39,816 nucleotides of DNA from Lewinellaceae bacterium (GTDB lineage: Bacteria > Bacteroidota > Bacteroidia > Chitinophagales > Saprospiraceae): the NCBI GenBank assembly GCA_024642625.1, contig JAHEAU010000003.1, positions 1-39,816 on the forward strand, written 5' to 3'. Positions 1-9,368 of this stretch are shown here, one piece after another. The notes under the pieces were generated by a model. That model searched no databases. It was not told the DNA's origin and was given only the letters and a program-made list of their open reading frames with translations. Each line of letters opens with the position of its first letter. The first letter of the stretch is position 1. The translations under genes and the position numbers were made by a program.

Positions 1-556
1 TGATGATGTCGGCACGCCCCATCCGGATGTAGTCCATAGCGTTAATCATGGCGTGATTTGATGATGCGCATGCAGAAACAGTTGCATAATTGACCCCACG
101 GAAGCCATATTGTATAGAAATGTGTCCCGCTGCAATATCCGTGATCATTCTTGGAATGAGGAATGGACTAAATCGAGGCGTTCCGGATCCTTTGGAAAAT
201 GTCTCGATTTCTTGCTCCAGGGAAACCAAACCGCCAATACCGGATGCCCATATGACACCAGCCCTGTCTTTATTGATTTTTTCCAGATCCAGCCCGGAAT
301 CGCGCATAGCCTCATCCACAGCCACCATGGCATATTGACAAAACAGGTCCATGCGACGAGCTTCCTTGCGATCCATGCAAACTTCTGGATCGAAATCCTT
401 CAATTCACATGCAAAGTGGGTCTTGAACAATGATGCATCAAAATGGGTAATTGCATTCGCTCCACTTTTGCCGGCCTGTAAGCCTTCATGAAATGCAGAA
501 ACAGAATTACCAATTGGTGTGACGGCTCCGATGCCGGTAATAACCACTCTTCTCAT
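1..556 (-). CDS. fabF: 3-oxoacyl-[acyl-carrier-protein] synthase II (KAS II), 3' part lies outside the window
   Basis: Reverse strand reads MRRVVITGIGAVTPIGNSVSAFHEGLQAGKSGANAITHFDAS...VNYATVSACASSNHAMINAMDYIRMGRADI; KAS N-terminus and active-site Cys context (SACASS). Open at the window edge, so only partly covered by the ORF track. Confidence 0.95.
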   Translation of the reverse strand, partial: MRRVVITGIGAVTPIGNSVSAFHEGLQAGKSGANAITHFDASLFKTHFACELKDFDPEVCMDRKEARRMDLFCQYAMVAVDEAMRDSGLDLEKINKDRAGVIWASGIGGLVSLEQEIETFSKGSGTPRFSPFLIPRMITDIAAGHISIQYGFRGVNYATVSACASSNHAMINAMDYIRMGRADII

Positions 557-577
557 ATGAGATCGCTGTTTTTAAAT

Positions 578-619
578 AAAAAAAACCACAAATCAAACGT
601 AGTCCGCCGATTTGTGGTT
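578..619 (-). terminator. Intrinsic terminator/attenuator between acpP and fabF
   Basis: Perfect 11-bp inverted repeat AACCACAAATC (584-594) / GATTTGTGGTT (609-619), followed on the minus strand by T8 (A-run 578-585 on plus). Confidence 0.75.
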
Positions 620-687
620 CGGTACCGGATCGGACGTCAGGTCGCGTTCCAATACAAGGCAACTCTCATAAAGAGATGCCCAACGGT

Positions 688-927
688 TTAGGCCTCAAGA
701 TTTTTCTCGAGATAGCTTACGGCTTGTCCGACAGTTTGGATGTTTTCGGCTTCTTCATCTGGAATGGAGATGTCAAACTCCTTTTCAAACTCCATGATGA
801 GTTCTACCGTATCGAGAGAATCCGCGCCAAGGTCATTTGTGAAGCTGGCCTCAGGGGTCACTTGGGAATCATCGACACCCAGTTTCTCCACGATGATATT
901 CTTTACACGTTCAGCAACGTTAGACAT
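688..927 (-). CDS. acpP: Acyl carrier protein
   Basis: 79 aa [61 protein letters not shown]; phosphopantetheine motif DSLDTVE. Confidence 0.98.
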   Translation of the reverse strand: MSNVAERVKNIIVEKLGVDDSQVTPEASFTNDLGADSLDTVELIMEFEKEFDISIPDEEAENIQTVGQAVSYLEKNLEA

Positions 928-959
928 GGTCAGTCTTTTAAGTGATTAGAAAAGTTGTG

Positions 960-990
960 CAAAGAAACCAAAAGCACCCCGATTCCCAAA
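960..990 (-). promoter_or_regulatory. Candidate Bacteroidota promoter for acpP
   Basis: Minus strand: TTTG (-33; CAAA 987-990 on plus), 19-nt spacer, TTTCTTTG (-7, 7/8 match to TAnnTTTG; 960-967). Confidence 0.4.
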
Positions 991-1197
991 GTATTTCGAA
1001 TTATTTATTCCAATCGGGCTTTATAGCAAATGATGGTTTCAGGCGATCAGTCAACCATATCTTTCGCTGATTAGTTCTTTTTTCCAGATAAAAATTTGAA
1101 ATCTTCTGTTCTTCAACCTCGCTGAGATGGATCAGTTTCATCTTGATCACGGTTGTATCTTTGGCCGTTCATTGTCTTGCAACAACCAACCATTGAC

Positions 1198-2631
1198 ATG
1201 CAAATCGTTGATAAACAATTCACCAAGATCGTTGCCACTGTTGGACCAGCTTCGAATTCATACGACGCCCTTAAGGAGTTGGTTCAAGCGGGTGTCAATT
1301 TATTTCGATTGAACTTCTCCCATGGAACGCATGAAGATCATGATCAAGTGATTAGCCATATCCTGAAAATAAATCAGGAATGTAAAACACATGTTGGTAT
1401 TTTGGCCGACCTCCAAGGGCCCAAATTACGGGTCGGATTGATGAAAGGAGAGGGTTTGCCTATTGCTCCCGGTGATGTACTGACCTTTATTCAAGAGGAA
1501 TGTGTGGGTGACAAGAACCGGATTTATATGAGCTATGAAGGCTTTGCAAAAGATGTCATTCCTGGTGAACGAGTCCTTGTCGATGATGGTAAAATTGTTC
1601 TGGAAGTCCAGGAGACGAATGGCGTTGATCAGGTTAAACTAAAGGTCCTATTTGGGGGCACTCTGAAATCAAACAAAGGCGTCAATCTGCCTGATACTGT
1701 CGTCACACTGCCAAGCCTGACGATGAAAGACAAATCTGACCTGGAGTTTATCCTGACAAAACCAGTCAACTGGATCGCCTTGTCTTTTGTCCGATCACCT
1801 GAGGATCTAATTGACCTGAGAGAACGAATTGAAGCCCAAAATCATCCGGCAAAGATTATTGCCAAGATTGAAAAACCTGAGGCGATCAAGGAAATTGACC
1901 AGATTATCCGCCAGAGTAATGGGATCATGATTGCCAGGGGTGATCTTGCCGTTGAGGTGCCGATGGAACGATTGCCGATTATGCAGAAAGACATTATCAA
2001 TCTTTGCATTCAATGGGCCAGACCAGTTATCGTCGCCACCCAAATGATGGAAAGTATGATCACCAATCCAACTCCAACAAGGGCAGAAATCACTGATGTA
2101 GCCAATGCCGTCCTCGATGGAGCCGATGCACTCATGTTAAGCGGAGAAACAGCCGTTGGAATGCACCCGACCAAGGTGATCAATGCCATGAACGCCATTA
2201 TTACTGAAGTTGAAAAACGATACAGCATCCAGGGCAGAAGACCCTTTCCCTCACCAAAGTCTTCCACCTTTCTTTCGGATGCAGTTTGTTTTAACGCCGC
2301 CAAACTGGCAGAAGAAGTCGGGGCCAAGGCTATTGTCGGCATGACAACGTCAGGATATACCGCATTCAAAGTATCCAGCTATCGACCGGCATGCAAGATT
2401 TATATCTTTTCCGAGCAAGCCATGATGCTGGCGACCCTCAACCTTGTTTGGGGAGTCCACTGTTACTATTATGACAAGTTTACTACCACTGACGAAACCA
2501 TCAACGATTCAATGGCCATACTCAAGGAGAATGGCCGCGTGAAAGAAGGTGATGTGATTATCAATACTGCCAGTATGCCTTTGCATGCCCGTTTCACAAC
2601 AAATATGCTCAAGGTTTCCGTAGTTGAATGA
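1198..2631 (+). CDS. pyk: Pyruvate kinase
   Basis: IVATVGPASNSYDALKELVQAGVNLFRLNFSHG..., IIAKIEKPEAIKEIDQII...GIMIARGDLAVEVP, ATQMMESM...PTRAEITDVANAVLDGADALMLSGETA. ATG at 1198 preferred over the ORF start at 1153. Confidence 0.96.
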   Translation: MQIVDKQFTKIVATVGPASNSYDALKELVQAGVNLFRLNFSHGTHEDHDQVISHILKINQECKTHVGILADLQGPKLRVGLMKGEGLPIAPGDVLTFIQEECVGDKNRIYMSYEGFAKDVIPGERVLVDDGKIVLEVQETNGVDQVKLKVLFGGTLKSNKGVNLPDTVVTLPSLTMKDKSDLEFILTKPVNWIALSFVRSPEDLIDLRERIEAQNHPAKIIAKIEKPEAIKEIDQIIRQSNGIMIARGDLAVEVPMERLPIMQKDIINLCIQWARPVIVATQMMESMITNPTPTRAEITDVANAVLDGADALMLSGETAVGMHPTKVINAMNAIITEVEKRYSIQGRRPFPSPKSSTFLSDAVCFNAAKLAEEVGAKAIVGMTTSGYTAFKVSSYRPACKIYIFSEQAMMLATLNLVWGVHCYYYDKFTTTDETINDSMAILKENGRVKEGDVIINTASMPLHARFTTNMLKVSVVE

Positions 2632-2704
2632 ACCAGTTTTACCACCTTTGGTACGAATTTTTCATCCGTGACGTTATCTTTTTCTACTCATCGGGTGTTT
2701 CTCT

Positions 2705-4420
2705 ATGTCTACACAAATGATTCATTTCCTGACTCGTATTTCACTTTTTATTACAATCCAATTCATGGTCATTGGATTATCGACTGCTCAGAATGCGCGC
2801 ATTCCAGAGAAAGAATTGGAGACTCAATCTGCATTTATTGACGCCAATCGGGAGTTGATCCTTGGGAATCTGGATAAAGCGGAAAGTCTTTATCGAGACC
2901 TTTTGCGCAAACAACCTGAAAATCACGCAGTCGGTTATGCGCTCGCTCAACTGCTCATGGCCAGGGAAGATTATGCCAGTGCCTTGACAGAAATACGAAA
3001 TGCAAAGAAAATCCAACCCACAAACATATGGTATGCGATTCTAGAAGCAGATATTTTGGAACATACCGGAAAATATACAGACGCAGCACTTGTGTACAAA
3101 AAGCTTGTTGCCACTAATCCAAAGGAATCCTATTATTATCAGCAATGGGCTTTCTATTTGGTGAAGGCGGGTGATGCCAAAAGTGCCATTCAGGTTTTTG
3201 ACTTGCACGAGAAAGAATTGGGTTTCCAGGAAGAGAATTCCCAAAAAAAATATATGCTTCTCCGAGGGATCGGAAAAATGGAGGAAGCTGCAGCTGTTCT
3301 CGAGCATGTGATGGACAACCAGCCTTGGAATCTCGGCGTGATGTACACACTGGCTGACTTTTATGAAGAGAATGGCGCGGTTAACCTGGCGAAGTCGGTT
3401 TATTCCAGGATACTTGCCAAGCATCCAGGTGAATCAGAAGCTCAGTTGGCTTTGGTTCGGCTTGAGAATTCTCAAAGCGCTTCTGGTCCATTGGCTTCGT
3501 TATCGCTCATTTTCCAGGACAAGCAGGCGAATCTGGATGATAAAATTGTTGCGATCATCCCGCATATCCAGGCGTTTGCAGACAGCCGTGACCCGGAGTT
3601 GGGAAGTGCACTTGATTCACTTGCAATCATCCTTGATCAAACGCATCCTGAGCAGGCCAAAGTAGCCAGTATCCAGGGCGATCTTGCATTTTATCGGGGC
3701 GATTATACCAAGGCTATTGCCGCATACCAACTTGCATTGGAACGTGAACGGACAATAGTTGTGATTTGGGATCAACTTTTACAAGCCACAAGTGCATCCA
3801 ACAAGTTTAGGGACCAAGTTCGGTATGCAGAACAAGCTTTGGATGTTTTCCCAAATCAGGGACGAATCCACTTTTTTCTTGCTGAAGGCTTGCTTGAGAC
3901 TGGACATACCAAAGAGGCACTTGACGAAATCAATTTAGCACGATTGATGGCCAGAAAAGATGGTTATCTGCTCTATCATCTGGCTATTCTGGAAGGCCGT
4001 TCTCATGCCAAGGCAGGACAAATGGATGCCGCTCTCCAGGCATATGACCAGGCTTTATCTTTGAATAATAACGGACCTGAAGCACTGGCATATAGAAGTC
4101 TTAGTCAATCCGATCTAAAAGCTCGCTGCATGGATGCAGAGATTGCAAATCAGGGCGCATCTCAATTGAGTATCGTGTCCGTTGCGCTGGCTTCGTGTGC
4201 CTTTCTTCAAAATGACTTTGTCCGGGCAACAAATTTATTGGAGCCGCTCATTGGTCGTTTGGCTTATCCCCACCCCGATTGGGTTGAACTTTTAGGGGAT
4301 TGCTATTCGGTTTCTGGAAAGGCAGATCTCGCCCTTTTTAATTGGAAGCGAGCCAGAGAACTCGGCTGCACATCACCTTCACTTTCTCGTAAAATTGAGA
4401 ATCATCGATATGAGGAATAA
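2705..4420 (+). CDS. Tetratricopeptide repeat protein with N-terminal signal sequence
   Basis: Hydrophobic N-terminus ending STAQ, then repeated TPR-like units (e.g. AIAAYQLALERERTIVVIWDQLL; AGQMDAALQAYDQALSLNNNGPEALAYRSL). Confidence 0.85.
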   Translation: MSTQMIHFLTRISLFITIQFMVIGLSTAQNARIPEKELETQSAFIDANRELILGNLDKAESLYRDLLRKQPENHAVGYALAQLLMAREDYASALTEIRNAKKIQPTNIWYAILEADILEHTGKYTDAALVYKKLVATNPKESYYYQQWAFYLVKAGDAKSAIQVFDLHEKELGFQEENSQKKYMLLRGIGKMEEAAAVLEHVMDNQPWNLGVMYTLADFYEENGAVNLAKSVYSRILAKHPGESEAQLALVRLENSQSASGPLASLSLIFQDKQANLDDKIVAIIPHIQAFADSRDPELGSALDSLAIILDQTHPEQAKVASIQGDLAFYRGDYTKAIAAYQLALERERTIVVIWDQLLQATSASNKFRDQVRYAEQALDVFPNQGRIHFFLAEGLLETGHTKEALDEINLARLMARKDGYLLYHLAILEGRSHAKAGQMDAALQAYDQALSLNNNGPEALAYRSLSQSDLKARCMDAEIANQGASQLSIVSVALASCAFLQNDFVRATNLLEPLIGRLAYPHPDWVELLGDCYSVSGKADLALFNWKRARELGCTSPSLSRKIENHRYEE

Positions 4421-5171
4421 CCTGAATCAATTCCTTTTCCTGGTTCTGCTATTGATCGGATTGATCCAGGCTTGCCATCCGAAAGCTGCACCTCTGCTTG
4501 AACGTGTCGAACGAACTGACCTTCGGTCTTATCTGAACCAGGGACCCTATGCCTGGGAGTGGTTCTCTTGCACAGGGCAGATCGATATGAAGTCGTCCAT
4601 GTTTACTGGCTCAGGTCAATACACCTTACGAATGCAAAAGGATAGTTTGCTATGGGCTGTTGTTCGATTTATGGGCATGGAAGTGGCCCGGATCCAGGCA
4701 GATCAAGACTCCATGGTTGTGTTGAATAGATTTGAGCGAAAAGTTGATGTGTATTCCTGGAAGGCAATTAGTGATAAAACGGGATATCCTGCTTCCCTTT
4801 CCACCTTACAAAGGACCGTACTCGGATGGTTGCCACTCGTAACCGAGTCCCTTCAATTGGTCAAAACGACAAATGAGGGAGTAGAGGTTATGGGTAAAGA
4901 AGGGATGATTCAATTAACAGCAATTCTTGCCGAGCCTGATTTGATTCCATCTGCATGTCTTTATCGCGATTTGACAACTGGCTTGTCTGCCGAAGGCGCT
5001 CAAATCGTAAATAATGGCCCGAACACCCTGCCGGTGCCAGGTGAACGATCTTGGGATATGCGGTCAGATGAAAAGTCCCGCTTATTTTTACGTATTCAAG
5101 TCAATGATCCTGATCTCGCCGGCCCCCTTCAATTCCCATTTGACATTCCTGAGCGGTATGCGCGTCAGTAG
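4410..5171 (+). CDS. DUF4292-like lipoprotein
   Basis: Lipoprotein-like N-terminus (LLLIGLIQACHPK); body FTGSGQYTLRMQKDSLLWAVVRFMGMEVARIQADQDSMVVLNRFERKV resembles DUF4292; lies between TPR and EnvC-like genes. ORF track starts at 4395; ATG 4410 preferred. Confidence 0.7.
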   Translation: MRNNLNQFLFLVLLLIGLIQACHPKAAPLLERVERTDLRSYLNQGPYAWEWFSCTGQIDMKSSMFTGSGQYTLRMQKDSLLWAVVRFMGMEVARIQADQDSMVVLNRFERKVDVYSWKAISDKTGYPASLSTLQRTVLGWLPLVTESLQLVKTTNEGVEVMGKEGMIQLTAILAEPDLIPSACLYRDLTTGLSAEGAQIVNNGPNTLPVPGERSWDMRSDEKSRLFLRIQVNDPDLAGPLQFPFDIPERYARQ

Positions 5172-6405
5172 TGTTTGTCTTCTCATTTTGCTGAGTGGTG
5201 GCTTATTTGGCCAAACTAGTAAACAATTGAAGGAAAAACGGGAAGATCTGCTCAGGGAAATCCAATTGACGGGTAAAGCACTGGCCAATGTCCGAAGCCA
5301 GGAAAAACAAACACTGGATGAATTGTTGCTCCTGGAAGAACAGGTAGCTGGACGGGAGAAGGCAATTACTTTGATCGCCCTTGAGTTGAAGACTGTGGAC
5401 AACGAGCTGGTTCAACTTGATGAAGATGCCAGCCGATCAAATCAGGCAAAGAATACTGCTTTGAGGACATACAGACGATTAGCTCGGTATCGGTTGTACT
5501 ACAGGTTATCCGAGATATCCCCCATCTTGTATTTGTTGGCATCGCCCTATTGGAATGTCGCCTTCCACAGGATGTTTCTTTTCGACAGGTTGGCTTTGCG
5601 ATGCCGTGAGGCGGCGCGAACTTACCGTGATGAAGAACGTCAGGTGGTTAAAATTCGTAAAGAACAGCAATCCCATAAGGATGAATTGAATGAATTGCTT
5701 AGGCTGGAATCAAATCAAAAGAAACAGGTCCTTCTCGAAAGTCAGGAACGAAATAATTTATTGAACAAGCTTCAGAGTGATCAAAAGTCCCTTCAGGAAC
5801 AGCATGACAAGATGTTAAGTGAGCGATTGAAATTGGAGGAGGCCATTGCGGATTTGATAAGAAAGGAGATTGCTGCTGAAGAGGCTAAGGCAAGAGCGAA
5901 GGCTAGTGAAAAGAAACGAACGACATCATCACCTGCTAAATCGGCCAAAAAAGAAGCGATAGATGCTCCGGAAGCTGTCAAATTATCAGGAGATTTTACT
6001 CGACAAAAAGGGAACCTGGGTTGGCCTGTGGCTAAAGGAGCTATTGTTCGACCTTTTGGGCCACAACAACATTCGAGCCTGCCTCGTGTTCGAATTAATA
6101 ATACAGGTATTGACTTTCGAACAGTTGATGGTGCTCAAGTTATGGCAGTTTTTTCAGGCGTCATCAGTGGCATCCAGTGGGTGCCGGGGTATGCCAATAC
6201 AATGATTATTCGCCATGGCCAATATTATTCCGTGTACTCCAACATGGAAACAGTGATCGGTAAAAAGGGCGACAAAGTTGAAGCAGGTACCGTTGTGGGT
6301 TCTGCAGCACAGAACCCTATCAGTGGTACAGCTGAAATCCATTTTGAAATCTGGAAAGGAAAGAATCGTGAAAATCCTTCCCTTTGGTTACGAAAACAGA
6401 AATAG
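5158..6405 (+). CDS. EnvC-like murein hydrolase activator: coiled coil plus degenerate M23/LytM domain
   Basis: Signal peptide MRVSSVCLLILLSGGLFGQ, long coiled coil, C-terminal GWPVAKGAIVRPFG...NNTGIDFRTVDGAQVMAVFSGVIS...AEIHFEIWKG. Overlaps the upstream ORF end by 14 nt. Confidence 0.88.
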   Translation: MRVSSVCLLILLSGGLFGQTSKQLKEKREDLLREIQLTGKALANVRSQEKQTLDELLLLEEQVAGREKAITLIALELKTVDNELVQLDEDASRSNQAKNTALRTYRRLARYRLYYRLSEISPILYLLASPYWNVAFHRMFLFDRLALRCREAARTYRDEERQVVKIRKEQQSHKDELNELLRLESNQKKQVLLESQERNNLLNKLQSDQKSLQEQHDKMLSERLKLEEAIADLIRKEIAAEEAKARAKASEKKRTTSSPAKSAKKEAIDAPEAVKLSGDFTRQKGNLGWPVAKGAIVRPFGPQQHSSLPRVRINNTGIDFRTVDGAQVMAVFSGVISGIQWVPGYANTMIIRHGQYYSVYSNMETVIGKKGDKVEAGTVVGSAAQNPISGTAEIHFEIWKGKNRENPSLWLRKQK

Positions 6406-6410
6406 ATCAT

Positions 6411-7628
6411 ATGATGTCAGGTACAGGATGGAATGTGGGCGCGACGACCAAGGGTCTCGCTTCTCTGGAACGGGAGAAGGCCGTCCTGGTCGGCGTGATT
6501 ACATCCATGCAATCAGAAGCTCAGGTTAATGAATATTTGGACGAATTGGAATTCCTGGCAGATACAGCTGGTGCGACAACAATGCGTCGATACACTCAAA
6601 AGCTTCCTCAGCCCGACAGCCGGACCTTCATCGGCAAAGGGAAGCTTGAAGAAATAGCTGAATATGTTGAACTTAAAGAAATCGATCTAGTCATATTCGA
6701 TGACGATCTGACTGGGAAGCAGGTCAACTTACTTGAAACGGCTCTGAAAGTAAAAATTGTTGATCGAAGCACACTAATCCTGGACATTTTTGCAAACCGG
6801 GCGCAAACCGCACAGGCTAAAACACAAGTGGAGTTGGCCCAAATGCAATACCTGTTGCCCCGACTGCGTGGACTGTGGACCCACTTGGAGAGACAACGAG
6901 GAGGTATCGGGATGCGTGGACCTGGAGAAAAGGAGATCGAGACGGATCGCCGGATCGTCAGGGATAAGATTTCTCTTCTTAAGAAGGATCTTGAAAAAAT
7001 TGAGCGGCAAAACCAGACTCAACGCAAGAATAGAGGTGCAATGGTGCGTGTTGCGCTGGTAGGGTACACCAATGTCGGCAAGTCAACGTTGATGAATCTG
7101 TTGAGTAAATCAGAGGTCTTTGCTGAGAATAAGTTGTTCGCGACATTGGATACGACCGTACGAAAGGTTGTTTGGGATGCTATGCCATTTCTCTTGTCAG
7201 ATACAGTCGGCTTTATTCGAAAATTGCCTCACCATCTGGTGGAGAGTTTCAAGTCAACCCTGGATGAGGTACGCGAGAGCGATTTGCTGATCCATGTCAT
7301 CGATATTGCTCATCCCCAATATGAAGATCAACTGAAAACCGTTACCCAAACTCTGAATGAATTGAAGGTTGGAGAAAAGGATATCTACTATGTATTCAAT
7401 AAACTGGATGCATATCGTGATACTTATTTCGATGAGCGTTTGGAGGAAGAAACTAAGGATGAAATCGAATCTGAGTTGCTCCAGTCACTAATCAGTCAGC
7501 ATGGTGATCGTATCGCATTGGTTTCAGCAACTACAGGGGAGGGAATCAATGAACTTCGCGAAAGATTGGCAAAGGAAATTAAAGAGATTTATCGTATTCG
7601 TTACCCATATCAGGTCAAGCATTGGTGA
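6411..7628 (+). CDS. hflX: GTPase HflX
   Basis: RGGIGMRGPGEKEIETDRRIVRDKI, Walker A GYTNVGKSTLMNLL, DTVGFIRKLPHHLVESFKSTLDE. ORF track start 6384; ATG 6411 is just after the upstream stop. Confidence 0.95.
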   Translation: MMSGTGWNVGATTKGLASLEREKAVLVGVITSMQSEAQVNEYLDELEFLADTAGATTMRRYTQKLPQPDSRTFIGKGKLEEIAEYVELKEIDLVIFDDDLTGKQVNLLETALKVKIVDRSTLILDIFANRAQTAQAKTQVELAQMQYLLPRLRGLWTHLERQRGGIGMRGPGEKEIETDRRIVRDKISLLKKDLEKIERQNQTQRKNRGAMVRVALVGYTNVGKSTLMNLLSKSEVFAENKLFATLDTTVRKVVWDAMPFLLSDTVGFIRKLPHHLVESFKSTLDEVRESDLLIHVIDIAHPQYEDQLKTVTQTLNELKVGEKDIYYVFNKLDAYRDTYFDERLEEETKDEIESELLQSLISQHGDRIALVSATTGEGINELRERLAKEIKEIYRIRYPYQVKHW

Positions 7629-7732
7629 GCCAAGATGCTTGAACTTATGATGATCCTTGGCATTGAAGGCTGATCCTCGTTTGATTGGAAGTCACCTGTC
7701 GTTCTTTGTTCGCACTTCCTTATGTTTGTTCA

Positions 7733-8827
7733 ATGGATATGCTCGAAAAATATGCCCACCTCCTTGTCCAGTATTGTTTGGAAGTAAAGGAAGGTGATCG
7801 ATTGTTGATTAGGACGACTACTGCTGCTGAACCCCTCGTCAAAGAAGTTTATCGCCATGCTACACGTGCTGGAGCAATGGTGTTTTTGGATCTGGCAATA
7901 GAAGGTCAAGGTAGAATTTTGCTTGATGAAGCACCTGAACGATTACTTGAAAAGGGAGATCCATTTTTTTTACAGGCAATGCAGGAATTTGAATGTTATC
8001 TCGCTATTCTGGCTCCATACAATCTGAAAGAAATGGCTGGAGTAGATCCACATCGTCAGGCCCAACGTGCCAAAGCAAACCGACAAGCCCAAGAGATCTA
8101 TTTTAAGCGAATAGCGGATCAGTCTTTAAGGCGCAGCCTATGCCAGTACCCAACCATCAGTCAGGCACATGAGTCGGGGATGTCTACAGAAGCCTACTCA
8201 AAGTTTGTCTACGAAGCATGTCGTTTGTATGATGCCGATCCGATTGCGTCCTGGCTGGAGGTTCGTTCGATGCAACAACGAATCGTAGATTTCTTGAATC
8301 GTTGTTCGAAGGTGCATTATCAGGGTAAGCATGTCGATTTGACATTCTCTACTGAAGGGCGAACCTGGATCAATTCAGATGGTCGAAATAATATGCCTTC
8401 CGGTGAAGTATTCACGAGCCCGGTCGAAGATTCAGTGCAAGGTCGAATCCATTTTTCATATCCGGGTCTGTATCAGGGGCATGATGTTGAAGGCGTGACA
8501 TTGTGGATCAAAGATGGATGGATTGAACGGTGGGAGGCGGTCAAAGGGAAGGCCTTCTTGGATCATATTTTTGCACAGGATGGGACACGCCGGTTTGGCG
8601 AAGCAGCCATAGGAACCAATGACCGGATCAAACAGATGTCACGGAATATACTTTTTGATGAAAAAATTGGCGGAACCGTCCACCTGGCCATAGGCCAATC
8701 CTATTTGCAATGCGGGGGCTTGAACAAGTCTGCAGTCCATTGGGATATGATCACAGATATGACTGAAGAAGGTAGAATCACAGCCGATGGCAAGCTGATT
8801 TATGAAAATGGTCACTTTTTGATCTGA
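7733..8827 (+). CDS. Aminopeptidase, M29 family
   Basis: MDMLEKYAHLLVQYCLEVKEGDRLLIRTTTAAEPLVKEVYRHATRAGA; NMPSGEVFTSPVEDSVQGRI; GTVHLAIGQSY; SAVHWDMITDM motifs. Start 7733 (ATG) preferred; ORF track begins at 7685. Confidence 0.9.
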   Translation: MDMLEKYAHLLVQYCLEVKEGDRLLIRTTTAAEPLVKEVYRHATRAGAMVFLDLAIEGQGRILLDEAPERLLEKGDPFFLQAMQEFECYLAILAPYNLKEMAGVDPHRQAQRAKANRQAQEIYFKRIADQSLRRSLCQYPTISQAHESGMSTEAYSKFVYEACRLYDADPIASWLEVRSMQQRIVDFLNRCSKVHYQGKHVDLTFSTEGRTWINSDGRNNMPSGEVFTSPVEDSVQGRIHFSYPGLYQGHDVEGVTLWIKDGWIERWEAVKGKAFLDHIFAQDGTRRFGEAAIGTNDRIKQMSRNILFDEKIGGTVHLAIGQSYLQCGGLNKSAVHWDMITDMTEEGRITADGKLIYENGHFLI

Positions 8828-8978
8828 AGCAGGCTTTTTCTCGACCAACAATTCAGAATTCGGTATGAATTAACGTATCAATTCGACGATTGAACGTCGC
8901 GTTATAATATAACAAAATGTGTAATGTGTTGATTTGTAGTGATTTGCAAATAGTGCAAAACACACTACAGGATACAAC

Positions 8979-9005
8979 ATGGTAGTTTGTTTTGCATAAT
9001 ACCAT
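8979..9005. promoter_or_regulatory. Candidate operator for the PadR regulator
   Basis: Inverted repeat ATGGTA (8979-8984) - 15 nt - TACCAT (9000-9005) overlapping the putative -33 element. Confidence 0.4.
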
Positions 9006-9022
9006 TCTTTGACATAGATTTG
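8991..9022 (+). promoter_or_regulatory. Candidate promoter of the PadR-PspC operon
   Basis: -33 TTTG (8991-8994), 20-nt spacer, -7 TAGATTTG (9015-9022), an exact TAnnTTTG match. Confidence 0.6.
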
Positions 9023-9026
9023 GCTT

Positions 9027-9368
9027 ATGAAAACAGACAACACCAAAGCCCAGATGAGAAAAGGCGTGTTGGAAATGTGTGTTCTTTCGCTGATTCGCAC
9101 AGGGGAAAAGTATCCCAGTGAATTACTAGAACAGCTGAAGACTGCAGATCTTCTCGTGGTGGAAGGAACACTCTATCCACTACTCAACCGGCTCAAGGAT
9201 GCCGGCTATCTGGAATATGAATGGAGGGAATCCAACGCCGGTCCCCCAAGAAAGTATTACAGGATCACTACTGACGGTGAAGCCATTGCGGAGTCCCTGC
9301 AGCAGGCCTGGTCCGAACTAGTTCAATCCGTTCAACTCACGCTAGAAAACCCAACAAGCAATGAATAA
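9027..9368 (+). CDS. PadR family transcriptional regulator
   Basis: KGVLEMCVLSLIRTGEKYPSELLEQLKTADLLVVEGTLYPLLNRLKDAGYLEYEWRESNAGPPRKYYRITTDG, typical PadR winged helix. Confidence 0.94.
   Translation: MKTDNTKAQMRKGVLEMCVLSLIRTGEKYPSELLEQLKTADLLVVEGTLYPLLNRLKDAGYLEYEWRESNAGPPRKYYRITTDGEAIAESLQQAWSELVQSVQLTLENPTSNE

Noticed and set aside
594-601. TACGTTTG (minus strand) as a fabF promoter
   Set aside because: No TTG/TTTG element 19-21 nt upstream and it overlaps the terminator stem and loop; too weak to annotate.
2010-2369. 119-aa minus-strand ORF inside pyk
   Set aside because: Fully antisense to a strongly supported gene and without recognisable protein features; shadow ORF. The same applies to most short ORFs in the track, e.g. 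3041-3424, 15121-15489, 20750-21232, 27207-27569 and 34530-35039.
7629-7661. GCCAAG...CTTGGC inverted repeat after hflX
   Set aside because: Only 6 bp with a 21-nt loop and no T-run; compatible with chance.
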